A DNA stretch of 64,000 bases, taken from contig CACJBA010000001.1 of NCBI GenBank assembly GCA_902591535.1, forward strand, positions 124,001 to 188,000, given 5' to 3'. This document shows, in pieces, positions 9,010-18,056 of the stretch. Source of the DNA: an uncultured Pelagibacteraceae bacterium (lineage in GTDB: Bacteria; Pseudomonadota; Alphaproteobacteria; Pelagibacterales; Pelagibacteraceae). A program made the translations under genes and the position numbers. The notes beneath the pieces were generated by a model. It was not told the DNA's origin and ran no database searches. It saw only the letters and a list, made by a program, of their open reading frames with translations. Each line of letters starts with the position of its first letter. Within the stretch, counting starts at the first letter, position 1.

Positions 9010-9015
9010 TATAAA
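9010..9015 (+). promoter_or_regulatory. Probable -10 element of the gcvT-gcvH-gcvP promoter
   Basis: TATAAA lies 7 bases before the first paired base of the glycine riboswitch, which would put the transcript start near base 9021-9022, exactly at the foot of aptamer 1. No convincing -35 hexamer is visible upstream. A short inverted repeat (CACATT at 8988-8993, AATGTG at 9003-9008) immediately precedes it and could be an operator. The call rests mainly on this position. Confidence 0.4.
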
Positions 9016-9021
9016 TTCTCA

Positions 9022-9160
9022 TACGGGAGAGACTATTTTTTAGCGCCGAAGGAGCAACCACCCCGGAAACTCTCAGGCAAAAGGACCGTACATATTAACT
9101 CTGGAAAGAGAATTATTCTCGCCGAAGGAGCAAATCTCTCAGGCACCAAGACAGAGGGGG
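9022..9160 (+). ncRNA. Tandem glycine riboswitch (two aptamers) upstream of gcvT
   Basis: Two glycine aptamers in series. Aptamer 1 spans about 9022-9090: closing stem TACGG/CCGTA (9022-9026 with 9086-9090), the conserved GCCGAAGGAGCAA and ACTCTCAGGCAAAAGGACC cores. Aptamer 2 spans about 9099-9156: closing stem CTCTG/CAGAG (9099-9103 with 9152-9156), GCCGAAGGAGCAA and CTCTCAGGCACCAAGACAG. The two share an 8-base linker (9091-9098). This is the textbook arrangement for glycine sensing ahead of gcvT and has been reported from SAR11 genomes. The output domain is described in the next entry; no intrinsic terminator is present between the aptamers and the start codon. Confidence 0.95.
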
Positions 9161-9178
9161 CACAGAAGAGTTAATATG
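9091..9178 (+). promoter_or_regulatory. Expression platform of the glycine switch: helix hiding the gcvT ribosome-binding site and start codon
   Basis: Bases 9091-9102 (CATATTAACTCT, the linker plus the first four bases of aptamer 2) are perfectly complementary to 9167-9178 (AGAGTTAATATG, which contains most of the ribosome-binding purines and the gcvT AUG at 9176-9178). This 12-pair helix and the closing stem of aptamer 2 (9099-9103 with 9152-9156) need the same bases CTCT, so they exclude each other in part. Glycine binding should close the aptamer stem and free the purine stretch AGAAGAG (9164-9170). That makes it a translational ON switch by inference; the complementarity itself is read directly. 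Confidence 0.65.
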
Positions 9179-10279
9179 GAAATAAAAAAAACATCTCTAA
9201 ATAAACTTCATCAAAGTAATAACGCTAAGTTTGTTGAGTTTGCCGGTTATGAAATGCCTATACAGTATAGCAAGGGCATTATTGAAGAACATAAATTCAC
9301 AAGATCACACTCTGGAATATTTGATGTGTCTCATATGGGACAGTTATTTATATATGGCGATGAAAACTTAACAGAGGAATTAGAAAAAATTTTTCCATTA
9401 GATTTAAAAAACTTAAAACAGAATTGCTCTAAGTATAGTTTTTTAATGAATGAAGATGCAGGAATTTATGACGATTTAATAATAACTAGAATTGAGGAGG
9501 GTTATTTAATAATCTTAAATGCTGCATGTAAAGATAAAGATTTTGAGATTTTATCCAAATTATTAGGTAAGAAATTTAAAATGAATTTAGATAATAATAG
9601 ATCCTTGATAGCAATTCAGGGACCTAAGTCAGTTGAAATTTTAAATTCAATTATTGATGGAGTTGATCAACTAAAATTTATGACAGGAAATTGGTTCGAT
9701 TCTGGTAATCAAAAATTATTTGTTACAAGATCAGGATATACAGGAGAAGATGGATTTGAAATTTCAATTTCCAACGATAATGCTGAAAAATTTGTACAAA
9801 ATTTAATAGAAAAGGGAGCACAACTTATAGGACTTGGGGCAAGAGATACCTTGAGATTAGAAGCCGGATTGTGTTTATATGGTCACGAACTAGATACAAA
9901 TAAAACACCAGTAGAGGCAAACCTTAGATGGGCAATCTCAAAATCTAGATTATCAAATGGAGGTTTTATTGGATCGAAAAAAATTATGAACCAAATGCAA
10001 GATGGAGTAAAACAAATAAGAGTAGGGATTAAACCTGAAGGCAGATTAATTGCTAGAGAAAAAACAAAAATATTTAATGATGCAGATACACAAATCGGTG
10101 AGATAACTAGTGGAACGTTTGGACCAAGTGTAAATGGACCTATAGCGATGGGTTATGTTGATAGTGAGTTTTCAAAAGTTAATACTAAAATTTTGCTTGA
10201 GGTCAGAGGAAAAAAATATCCAGCAAATGTTTGTGGATTACCATTTTATAAAAAAAATTATGTGAAAGGAGTAAATTAA
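9176..10279 (+). CDS. gcvT: Aminomethyltransferase, glycine cleavage system T protein
   Basis: T protein of the glycine cleavage complex: it transfers the methylene carbon from the aminomethyl-lipoyl group of GcvH to tetrahydrofolate and releases ammonia. At 367 residues it has the normal length. Visible family motifs are [28 protein letters not shown], the [14 protein letters not shown] stretch and [19 protein letters not shown] (the folate-site arginine region). The ATG follows the riboswitch directly and is itself part of the putative sequestering helix. The stop overlaps the gcvH start by one base (TAATG), so the switch should govern the whole T-H-P operon by coupling. Confidence 0.95.
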   Translation: MEIKKTSLNKLHQSNNAKFVEFAGYEMPIQYSKGIIEEHKFTRSHSGIFDVSHMGQLFIYGDENLTEELEKIFPLDLKNLKQNCSKYSFLMNEDAGIYDDLIITRIEEGYLIILNAACKDKDFEILSKLLGKKFKMNLDNNRSLIAIQGPKSVEILNSIIDGVDQLKFMTGNWFDSGNQKLFVTRSGYTGEDGFEISISNDNAEKFVQNLIEKGAQLIGLGARDTLRLEAGLCLYGHELDTNKTPVEANLRWAISKSRLSNGGFIGSKKIMNQMQDGVKQIRVGIKPEGRLIAREKTKIFNDADTQIGEITSGTFGPSVNGPIAMGYVDSEFSKVNTKILLEVRGKKYPANVCGLPFYKKNYVKGVN

Positions 10280-10659
10280 TGAGCGAAGTAAAATTTTCAA
10301 AAGAACATGAGTGGATTACTCTAGAGGGAGATGTGGCCACAATAGGAATTACAAAGCATGCAACAGAAATGCTTGGTGATATAGTTTTTGCTGAACTTCC
10401 TGAAAAAGGATCTAATGTTGAAAAAGATGGTACTGCAGGAGTAGTAGAGTCCACAAAAGCTGCTAGCGATGTTTATACTCCAGTTAGTGGTGAAGTAGTT
10501 GATACCAATCAAGCTATTGTAGATGATCCTTCTAAAATTAATGAAGATCCAGAGGGTTCAGCATGGTTTTTTAAACTTAAAATGAAGGATCAATCTGAAA
10601 TGGATGGTCTCATGAACAAAGAAGAATACGATAAATTTGCAAAGGAGAGTGCCAGCTAA
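10279..10659 (+). CDS. gcvH: Glycine cleavage system H protein (lipoyl carrier)
   Basis: A 126-residue carrier protein that shuttles the aminomethyl group from GcvP to GcvT and is reoxidised by lipoamide dehydrogenase. The lipoylated lysine is Lys60 in the conserved [16 protein letters not shown] segment; the N-terminal KEHEWI and the C-terminal GSAWFFKLK blocks are also standard. It overlaps gcvT and gcvP by one base each, so the three proteins are made in a coupled way. No lpd gene is nearby, so the L protein must be supplied from another locus. Confidence 0.96.
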   Translation: MSEVKFSKEHEWITLEGDVATIGITKHATEMLGDIVFAELPEKGSNVEKDGTAGVVESTKAASDVYTPVSGEVVDTNQAIVDDPSKINEDPEGSAWFFKLKMKDQSEMDGLMNKEEYDKFAKESAS

Positions 10660-13529
10660 TGTTACATAATTCTCAAAAAGATTTTTTAAAAAGACACATT
10701 GGACCTTCAAATGAAGATCAAAATAAAATGCTCAAAGAGCTTAATTACAAATCACTAGATGATTTAATTAAAAGTACAGTTCCAGAAAAGATTCAATTGA
10801 AAGATGAATTAAATATTGGTGAATCAAACTCAGAATATGAAGCATTAAGAAAACTAAAAGCAATTTCAAAAAAAAATCAAATTTACTCAAACTTTATAGG
10901 GATGGGTTATTATGGTACTTACACACCATACGTAATTCTAAGAAATATTTTAGAAAACCCTGGTTGGTACACCTCTTATACACCCTATCAACCTGAAGTA
11001 GCTCAAGGAAGATTGGAAATGCTACTTAATTTCCAACAAATGATAGTTGATTTTACAGGAATGGATATTGCAAATGCATCTTTATTAGATGAAGGAACAG
11101 CAGCTGCAGAAGCCATGGGATTAAGTCATAGATTAAATAAAAAAGATAGCAATTTAGTTTTTGTATCAGAAAATTGTCATCCACAAACAATTGATGTAAT
11201 TCAAACACGAGCAGAACCAATGGGATTAAAAGTACTTGTTGGTGATGAAGATAAAGTATTAGACCAATTAAAAGAAGATATGGTTTGTGGTATTTTGCAA
11301 TATCCAGGAACATTAGGCGACATTAAAGATCCAAGTGAAGCAATTAGTAAAATTCACAAAAAAAATGGTAAAGCAATATTAGCTTGTGATTTATTAGCAC
11401 TTGCTAAGTTAAAAACACCAAGAGAATTAGGAGCAGATATCGCTGTAGGAAGCTCACAAAGATTTGGAATACCAATGGGATACGGCGGGCCCCATGCAGC
11501 TTTCTTTGCAACTAAAGATGAATATAAAAGATCTATGCCAGGAAGAATTGTAGGTGTCTCTGTTGATAGAAACGGAAACAAAGCATATAGATTATCATTA
11601 CAAACAAGGGAACAACATATAAGAAGAGACAAAGCTACAAGTAATATTTGTACTGCACAAGCTTTATTAGCAATTGTGTCAGCAGCATATGCTATTTATC
11701 ACGGTCCAGAAGGCATCAAAACTATTGCCGAAAGAGTTTCTCAATTAGCTAAAAATTTTGCTGATAAATTGAAGCAATCAGGATATGAGATTTATTCAGA
11801 TCATTTCTTTGATACTGTTACAATTGTAACTAAGGACAAAACAGATCAAATCTACAAAAATGCTTTAGACCAAAAAGTAAATATCAGAAAAGTAAATTCT
11901 GAAATGCTAGCAGTTTCTTTCGACGAAAAGAAAAATGTTTATAGGGTTAATCAGTTATTAAAAATTTTTAATGCAGCAGAATCAATCAAAAAAGAAGATC
12001 CAACAGTAAGTTTACCTAATTTACCAAAAAATTTGTTAAGAACTTCAAAATATTTAGAACACCCTGTTTTTAATTTGTATCATTCTGAAACTGAGATGCT
12101 TAGATATTTAAAAAAATTAGAAGATAAAGATATAGCTCTTAACAGAACTATGATTGCACTTGGCTCATGTACTATGAAATTAAATGCCACTGCAGAGATG
12201 ATACCTATTTCATGGAGAGAATTAGCAGAGCCTCATCCATTTGTGCCTGTTGAACAGATGGAAGGATATAGAGATTTATTCACTGATCTTAAAAATTGGC
12301 TAAGATCAATTACTGGATTTTCTGGAGTTTCACTTCAACCAAATGCAGGCGCTCAAGGGGAATATGCAGGATTAATGGTAATTAGAAAGTATCATTTAGA
12401 TAGAGGTGAGGAAAATAGGAATATATGTTTAATACCAAGCTCGGCACATGGAACCAATCCTGCTAGTGCACAAATGGTTGGAATGAAAGTTGTTGTTGTT
12501 GATTGTGATAAAGAAGGAAATGTTGATTTTGAAGATTTAAAGAAAAAAGCAGAAATGCATTCTGAAAATCTCGGAGCATTAATGGTAACTTACCCGTCTA
12601 CTCATGGCGTATTTGAAGAAAAAATTACAGATATATGTGAGTTAATTCATAAACACGGTGGTCAAGTTTATATGGATGGTGCAAATTTAAATGCACTTGT
12701 TGGTATAGCAAGACCTGGAAATTTTGGTCCAGACGTCTGTCACATAAACTTACACAAAACATTCTGTATTCCACATGGCGGTGGAGGACCTGGAATGGGA
12801 CCAATTGCATGTAAAAGACATTTACAGGTTTATCTGCCTAATCATCCAGTTGTTAAAGATTGTGGACCAGCCACAGGAATAGGAGCGGTTTCAGCGGCAC
12901 CTTGGGGAAGCTCAAGTATTTTATCAATTTCTTGGATGTATATAAAAATGATGGGTTCTGAGGGTTTGAAACTGGCTACTCAAGTTGCAATATTAAATGC
13001 AAATTATATTGCTCATAGACTTAAAGATCATTATCCAATTCTTTATAAAGGCTCAAACGGAAATGTAGCTCATGAATGTATAATCGATATACGTTCTATT
13101 AAAAGTGAAACAGGCATTACCGAAGAAGATATAGCTAAAAGATTGATTGATTATGGTTTTCATGCACCAACAATGTCATGGCCAGTAGCAGGTACAATGA
13201 TGATTGAACCAACTGAAAGTGAAAGTTTATCTGAGTTGGATAGATTTTGTGATACTTTGATTAGTATAAAATCAGAAATAGATATGATCAATTCAGGAAA
13301 ATTTGATAAAGTTGATAACCCAATTAAAAATGCACCTCATACTGATATTGAATTAGCCTCAAATGAATGGGGTCATAAGTATTCAAGAGAGCAAGCTGCA
13401 TATCCAGCAAAATTCTTAAAAGCAAATAAATTTTGGCCTCCTGTTGCAAGAGTTGATAATGTATATGGAGATAAAAATATTTTTTGTACTTGTCCAAGTA
13501 TGGATGAGTTTAAAGAAGATGCAGCATAA
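10659..13529 (+). CDS. gcvP: Glycine dehydrogenase (decarboxylating), P protein
   Basis: PLP-dependent decarboxylase of the glycine cleavage system, 956 residues, the single-chain form in which the two half-domains (GcvPA-like and GcvPB-like) are fused. The N-terminal RHIGPS and the FIGMGYY and TPYQPEVAQGRLE motifs are present; the PLP lysine is Lys700 within HINLHKTFCIPHGGGGPG. The protein is complete with no frameshift. It is the last gene of the riboswitch-controlled operon; the next gene starts only six bases downstream on the same strand, and no terminator is visible, so read-through into the lipid-modification cluster is possible. Confidence 0.96.
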   Translation: MLHNSQKDFLKRHIGPSNEDQNKMLKELNYKSLDDLIKSTVPEKIQLKDELNIGESNSEYEALRKLKAISKKNQIYSNFIGMGYYGTYTPYVILRNILENPGWYTSYTPYQPEVAQGRLEMLLNFQQMIVDFTGMDIANASLLDEGTAAAEAMGLSHRLNKKDSNLVFVSENCHPQTIDVIQTRAEPMGLKVLVGDEDKVLDQLKEDMVCGILQYPGTLGDIKDPSEAISKIHKKNGKAILACDLLALAKLKTPRELGADIAVGSSQRFGIPMGYGGPHAAFFATKDEYKRSMPGRIVGVSVDRNGNKAYRLSLQTREQHIRRDKATSNICTAQALLAIVSAAYAIYHGPEGIKTIAERVSQLAKNFADKLKQSGYEIYSDHFFDTVTIVTKDKTDQIYKNALDQKVNIRKVNSEMLAVSFDEKKNVYRVNQLLKIFNAAESIKKEDPTVSLPNLPKNLLRTSKYLEHPVFNLYHSETEMLRYLKKLEDKDIALNRTMIALGSCTMKLNATAEMIPISWRELAEPHPFVPVEQMEGYRDLFTDLKNWLRSITGFSGVSLQPNAGAQGEYAGLMVIRKYHLDRGEENRNICLIPSSAHGTNPASAQMVGMKVVVVDCDKEGNVDFEDLKKKAEMHSENLGALMVTYPSTHGVFEEKITDICELIHKHGGQVYMDGANLNALVGIARPGNFGPDVCHINLHKTFCIPHGGGGPGMGPIACKRHLQVYLPNHPVVKDCGPATGIGAVSAAPWGSSSILSISWMYIKMMGSEGLKLATQVAILNANYIAHRLKDHYPILYKGSNGNVAHECIIDIRSIKSETGITEEDIAKRLIDYGFHAPTMSWPVAGTMMIEPTESESLSELDRFCDTLISIKSEIDMINSGKFDKVDNPIKNAPHTDIELASNEWGHKYSREQAAYPAKFLKANKFWPPVARVDNVYGDKNIFCTCPSMDEFKEDAA

Positions 13530-13535
13530 TAATTA

Positions 13536-14774
13536 ATGAAAATTGCTGTTGTTGGGTCAGGGATTTCTGGACTGAGTGCTGCTTATTATTTATCTAAAAA
13601 ACATCATGTAGATCTTTTTGAACGTGAAGATCATTTTGGGGGACACTCTCACACAATAGATTTATTTTTTGATGAAAAAAAAGTTTCAGTAGATATTGGT
13701 TTTATTGTTTTTAATTTTCAAACTTATCCAAATTTAATTAATTTTTTTAAGGAAAATGATATTCAAATTGAAAAAAGCAATATGTCTTTTTCAGTTTCAG
13801 TAGATAATACAAATTTTGAATATTGTGGAAAAGGATTAAGTGGAATTTTCTCAAATAAATCAAATTTATTAAACATACAGTTCTTAAAAATGTTTTTTGA
13901 TATAATTAAATTCTATAAAAAAAGTGATCAAGTAAGTATATCCAATGATAAAATTACTTTAGGTGAATATTTAAAAATTAATAAATTATCTAAAACATTT
14001 GTCGATTATCATATAATACCAATGGTATCTGCAATTTGGTCTATGCCTCCTTATGAAGCGAGCAAGATGCCAATTAGTTTTTTTCTTAGATTTTTCCAAA
14101 ATCATGGTTTGTTTAAATTAAAAAATAGACCACAGTGGTACACAGTAACCAATAGAAGCAAAACTTATGTATGCAAAATACTTTCTCAAATAAGTGGTGA
14201 ACATTATAAAAATTATAAAATTACAAAAATAAAAAGGAAATCATCAGGATTAGATTTATATTATGGTGGAGAAAGTGAGTTTTTTGATTATGATAAAGTA
14301 GTTTTAGCGACTCATGCTGATGAAGCATTAAAGTTAATTGAAAATCCAACTGATGATGAAAATAATATTCTTTCGAATTTTAGTTATAAAGAAAATATAG
14401 CTTATATACATACAGATCAGCGGGCTATGCCAAAAAATAAAAAAGCTTGGTCATCTTGGAATTCATCAATAGATGACAAGAACCTGGAGAAAAATTCAAT
14501 TACATATTGGTTAAATTTATTGCAGAATTTAAAGTGTGACGAAAATATTTTCTTAACATTAAATCCTTACTTCAAAATTGACGAGAAAAAAATATTGAGA
14601 AAAGTAAAATTCACACATCCTTATTATGATCAAAAAGCATTAGATGCTCAATCAGAGCTTATTAAAATACAAAATCAAAAAGATTTACTTTTTTGTGGCA
14701 GTTATTTTGGTTACGGATTTCATGAAGATGGAATAAAATCATCTATTGAAATGCTTAAAAACCTTAATGATTAA
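13536..14774 (+). CDS. FAD-dependent oxidoreductase (COG2907-type, amine-oxidase fold)
   Basis: A 412-residue flavoprotein with an N-terminal dinucleotide-binding motif GSGISGLSAAYYLSKKH and the FEREDHFGGHSHT loop; the C-terminal FCGSYFGYGFHEDGIKSS is the FAD-closing motif of this family. It belongs to the group annotated as 'NAD/FAD-binding protein' that is almost always found with a DUF1365 protein and a CFA-synthase-like methyltransferase, as here. In Rhodobacter such genes have been tied to oxidative modification of methylated membrane fatty acids. The exact reaction here is not known. It overlaps DUF1365 by 8 bases. Confidence 0.8.
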   Translation: MKIAVVGSGISGLSAAYYLSKKHHVDLFEREDHFGGHSHTIDLFFDEKKVSVDIGFIVFNFQTYPNLINFFKENDIQIEKSNMSFSVSVDNTNFEYCGKGLSGIFSNKSNLLNIQFLKMFFDIIKFYKKSDQVSISNDKITLGEYLKINKLSKTFVDYHIIPMVSAIWSMPPYEASKMPISFFLRFFQNHGLFKLKNRPQWYTVTNRSKTYVCKILSQISGEHYKNYKITKIKRKSSGLDLYYGGESEFFDYDKVVLATHADEALKLIENPTDDENNILSNFSYKENIAYIHTDQRAMPKNKKAWSSWNSSIDDKNLEKNSITYWLNLLQNLKCDENIFLTLNPYFKIDEKKILRKVKFTHPYYDQKALDAQSELIKIQNQKDLLFCGSYFGYGFHEDGIKSSIEMLKNLND

Positions 14775-15531
14775 TTCTTGTATATATAACGGAAGTGTAA
14801 TCCATAAAAGATTTAAACCTAAAATACATTTTTTTAAATATAAAGTATTTTCACTATTTATTGATCTTTCAGAACTTAATGAGCTAAATAAAAAATTAAG
14901 ATTTTTTTCGTCAAATAAATTTAATCTAATTAGTTTTTATGAGAAAGATCATGGTGAGCGTGATGGCTCATCTCTTTTTGAGTGGGTAAAAAAAAATCTA
15001 ATTAATAACGAAATCAATACAGATAGTATAAAGGTTAAACTTTTGTGTTATCCAAGAATATTAGGTTATGTTTTTAATCCACTGAGTATTTTTTTTGTAT
15101 ACGATAAAAATGATAATTTAATATCTATTTTATATGAGGTTAAAAATACATTTGGCGAGCAACATACATACGTTTTTAAAGTGGAAGGACAAAATAAATT
15201 AATTCAAAATAATTGCTCAAAGAAATTTCATGTTTCACCATTTATTGAAATGGATTGTAATTATTTTTTTAGGATATTAAATCCACAACAGAAGTTATCA
15301 GTTGTAATAGATCAATATGATCGAGAAGGAAAAATTCTTTTCGCATCCCAAGACGGTGAAAGATCTGATTTGACAAGTAAAAACTTAATGAATTCTTATT
15401 TAAAACACCCTTTAATGACATTTAAAATTATCTCTGCGATACATTTTGAAGCGTTTAAATTATGGATTAAAGGAATTAAATTTATTAAGAAAAAATTTAA
15501 AATTAAAAATAATATAACAATAGAAAATTAA
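14767..15531 (+). CDS. DUF1365 family protein
   Basis: A 254-residue cytoplasmic protein of the DUF1365 family (COG3496), recognised from the early VIHKRFKPKIHFFKYKVF, the CYPRILGYVFNPLSIFFVYD block and the later HVSPFIEMDCNYFF. The biochemical role is not established, but the family is a constant partner of the FAD protein and CFA-like enzyme found on either side here. The ATG at 14767 is preferred (it overlaps the preceding stop by 8 bases); another ATG 21 bases earlier lies deeper in the upstream gene and adds residues unlike the family. The TAA overlaps the next ATG by one base. Confidence 0.8.
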   Translation: MINSCIYNGSVIHKRFKPKIHFFKYKVFSLFIDLSELNELNKKLRFFSSNKFNLISFYEKDHGERDGSSLFEWVKKNLINNEINTDSIKVKLLCYPRILGYVFNPLSIFFVYDKNDNLISILYEVKNTFGEQHTYVFKVEGQNKLIQNNCSKKFHVSPFIEMDCNYFFRILNPQQKLSVVIDQYDREGKILFASQDGERSDLTSKNLMNSYLKHPLMTFKIISAIHFEAFKLWIKGIKFIKKKFKIKNNITIEN

Positions 15532-16709
15532 TGTTTTTAAACAATGCAGCAGATAAAATAGTTTTTAAATTTCTGAATAAAATAAGCCATGGTTATCTTG
15601 AGCTAACAACATATGACGGAAAAGTTTTAAAGTTTGGAAATCCAAATGAAAAATTGTATGCAAATATTTTAATCAAAAAACCAGATTTTAATTATAATTT
15701 AATTAGAGGCGGTAGTATTGGATTTGCTGAAAGTTATATGAGAGGTGAATTTGAAACTGATAACTTATCAAATTTAATTGAATTAACTGCAAGAAACATA
15801 GAAGTTATATATAAATTCTCCGGTCTTCTCGATTTTCCAATAATCAATTTTGTTAAAAATAAAATAATCAAAAATACAAAAAGCCGAAGCAAAGAAAATA
15901 TTGCCAAACATTATGATCTGGGTAATGATTTTTTTTCTCTTTGGTTAGACGATACACTTACTTACTCAAGTGCTATTTTTGATGATAAGTCGAAAAATCT
16001 TTCTGATGCTCAAAATAACAAATATCAAAAATTAATTGATCTAATTAAACCAAATAATGGTGACAAAGTTTTAGAAATAGGATGTGGTTGGGGAGGTTTT
16101 GCTGAGTACTTAGGTAAAAAATACGATGTTAAACTAGACTGTATTACAATATCAAAAAAACAATTTGAATACGCAAAAGAAAGAATTTTTAATTGTGGTT
16201 TAAACGAAAAAGTAAATATTGAAATAAAGGATTACAGAGATCTTAAAGGCAAATACAATTCTATAGCCTCTATAGAGATGATTGAGGCTGTTGGTCAAAA
16301 TTATTTAGAGGGTTATTTTAAAACTATTAAAACTAATTTATCTGATGGTGGTAAAGCAGCTATTCAAGCAATTACCATCGATGATAAGCTGTTTGATAGA
16401 TACAAAAACAAACAAGATTTTATTCAAAAATACATTTTTCCAGGTGGTTTCTTACCAAATAAAAATAGTATTAATCGATATGTTTCTGACAACGGTTTAA
16501 CTATAAATTCATATATTTCTTATGCTGACCATTATGCGAATACATTGGCTATATGGCGAAAAGATTTTTTAAAAAAATGGAATTTAATTAAAAATCAAGG
16601 TTTTGACTTAACATTTAAAAGAATGTGGGAGTTTTACCTTTCTTATTGTGAAGCAGGATTTAAATCAAAAAATATTGATCTGATTCAATTTTCAATGCAG
16701 AACAAATAA
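15531..16709 (+). CDS. Cyclopropane-fatty-acyl-phospholipid synthase-like methyltransferase
   Basis: A 392-residue SAM-dependent enzyme acting on unsaturated acyl chains of membrane phospholipids. The SAM-binding motif VLEIGCGWGGFAEYL is at residues 180-194, preceded by AKHYDLGNDFFSLWLDD and followed by KYIFPGGFLPN and ADHYANTLAIW. Compared with E. coli Cfa, three positions of the bicarbonate site can be aligned by eye: Cys139 is Ser147, Glu239 is kept as Glu252, and His266 appears to be Gln279; Tyr317 is kept as Tyr335. These changes suggest a methylase that stops at a methylated or methylene product rather than a normal cyclopropane synthase, but COG2230 is diverse and this is inference. 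Confidence 0.85.
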   Translation: MFLNNAADKIVFKFLNKISHGYLELTTYDGKVLKFGNPNEKLYANILIKKPDFNYNLIRGGSIGFAESYMRGEFETDNLSNLIELTARNIEVIYKFSGLLDFPIINFVKNKIIKNTKSRSKENIAKHYDLGNDFFSLWLDDTLTYSSAIFDDKSKNLSDAQNNKYQKLIDLIKPNNGDKVLEIGCGWGGFAEYLGKKYDVKLDCITISKKQFEYAKERIFNCGLNEKVNIEIKDYRDLKGKYNSIASIEMIEAVGQNYLEGYFKTIKTNLSDGGKAAIQAITIDDKLFDRYKNKQDFIQKYIFPGGFLPNKNSINRYVSDNGLTINSYISYADHYANTLAIWRKDFLKKWNLIKNQGFDLTFKRMWEFYLSYCEAGFKSKNIDLIQFSMQNK

Positions 16710-16725
16710 AATAATGGAGATATTT

Positions 16726-17274
16726 ATGCGACATATAAAAATAATTAAGTCAATTTCATTGATAATTTCGTTAATCTTAATTACAAGTTGCTCAAACAAT
16801 AGTGCTATGAAACCAGAAGACTTTAAAAATAAAGAACCAAGATTAATTATTGAAGAATATTTATCTGGAAATGTTAAGGCATGGGGAGTTCTACAAAATA
16901 GGTCAGGGAAAGTCACAAGACAATTTTCTGCAGATTTAAATGGTACCTGGGATGGAAAACAATTAATTCTAAAAGAAAAATTTAATTGGGACGATGGTGA
17001 AATTCAAGACCGAGAATGGACAATAAATAAAATTGATGAGCACAATTATGAAGGAACAGCAGGAGATGTTGTAGGTAAAGCAATAGGATATTCTTATGGG
17101 CCAGCGTTTAAATTTGAATATGTTTTATTAGTTCCAGTCAAAGGCAAAGAATTAAAAATAACTTTTGACGATTGGATTTTTAAACAAGATGATAGAGTTG
17201 CAATTAATAGAGCAACAATGACTAAATTTGGTTTTAAAGTAGCTGAATTAACAGTTGTATTTGTAAAAGATTAA
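16726..17274 (+). CDS. DUF3833 family lipoprotein
   Basis: A 182-residue protein with an N-terminal signal ending in the lipobox ILITSC (Cys near residue 22), so probably anchored in the outer or inner membrane. The rest, rich in beta-strand patterns such as FSADLNGTWDGKQLILKEKF and GTAGDVVGKAIGYSYGPAF, matches the DUF3833 family, which is regularly found next to CFA/DUF1365 clusters. The ATG at 16726 is chosen because GGAGA (16716-16720) lies six bases before it; an ATG at 16714 would include that ribosome-binding site. Its stop abuts the stop of the convergent SDR gene. Confidence 0.8.
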   Translation: MRHIKIIKSISLIISLILITSCSNNSAMKPEDFKNKEPRLIIEEYLSGNVKAWGVLQNRSGKVTRQFSADLNGTWDGKQLILKEKFNWDDGEIQDREWTINKIDEHNYEGTAGDVVGKAIGYSYGPAFKFEYVLLVPVKGKELKITFDDWIFKQDDRVAINRATMTKFGFKVAELTVVFVKD

Positions 17275-18033
17275 TTATTTTTTTTGATATTTCGTTAGTT
17301 TTCCAAGCAAACTAAAGTAAATTTTACTTGGTAGAAAACTCAATAGTTTTAATGTAATTGTAAGTGATTTTGGAAAATGTATCTCAAATACATTTTTGTT
17401 AATTAAACCTTCATAAATTTTATCTGCAGCATACTCAGGAGTTTTTAAAAAAGGCATTTTAAAATCATTTTTATCCGTCATTGGTGTTTTAATAAATCCA
17501 GGAGACACTAAGCAAACACGCACATTGTACCTTTTAAAATCAAAGTACAAACTTTCAGCTAAGTTATTTAATGCAGATTTGGATGGTCCATACCCAGTTG
17601 AATTAGGTAATCCCCTATATCCTGCAATTGATGAAACAATCGTAATTATACCATTTTTTTTATCTCTAAAGTATTTTTCAACTGCTTTGATACTATTTAC
17701 AGTCCCAAAAAAATTTACTTTAAATACATCTTCCATTTGTTCTACATCAATTTCTTTTTCTTTTTTGGGATCCCATGTTCCTGTTGAAAAAAAACAAATA
17801 TCTATATTTTCATATTTGTTTTTAATTTCATTAAATACTTCTTTGCACTTTTCTCTGTCGGTTACATCTAATGGAAAACTTGAAATATTTTCATATGAAT
17901 TTGAAAGCTCATTTAATAATTCAGCTCTTCTTGCAGATATTGCAACATTCCATCCTTTACTTGCAAACTTAATTGCTAAAGCTTTACCAATACCAGTGCT
18001 ACCGCCTGTAATCCAAATAGTTTTTTTACTCAT
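17275..18033 (-). CDS. Short-chain dehydrogenase/reductase (SDR)
   Basis: A 252-residue classical SDR. The cofactor motif TGGSTGIGKA is at the N-terminus, the NNAG-like segment is replaced by FFSTGTW, and the catalytic Tyr/Lys pair appears in STGYGPSKSAL, with the catalytic Ser in IVSSIAGYRG. The C-terminal part has a hydrophobic stretch (LTITLKLLSFLPSKIYFSLL) typical of membrane-associated SDRs that act on lipid substrates. Together with the neighbouring CFA/DUF1365/DUF3833 genes it may belong to the same lipid-modification set. The substrate is unknown. It is divergent from tspO with almost no space between. Confidence 0.82.
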   Translation of the reverse strand: MSKKTIWITGGSTGIGKALAIKFASKGWNVAISARRAELLNELSNSYENISSFPLDVTDREKCKEVFNEIKNKYENIDICFFSTGTWDPKKEKEIDVEQMEDVFKVNFFGTVNSIKAVEKYFRDKKNGIITIVSSIAGYRGLPNSTGYGPSKSALNNLAESLYFDFKRYNVRVCLVSPGFIKTPMTDKNDFKMPFLKTPEYAADKIYEGLINKNVFEIHFPKSLTITLKLLSFLPSKIYFSLLGKLTKYQKK

Positions 18034-18056
18034 TTTTTGTTATGTATATATCTAAC

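Noticed and set aside
11053-11632. Open frames on the minus strand inside gcvP
   Set aside because: They lie wholly opposite a confidently identified gene, have no recognisable product and are mirror effects of its codon use.
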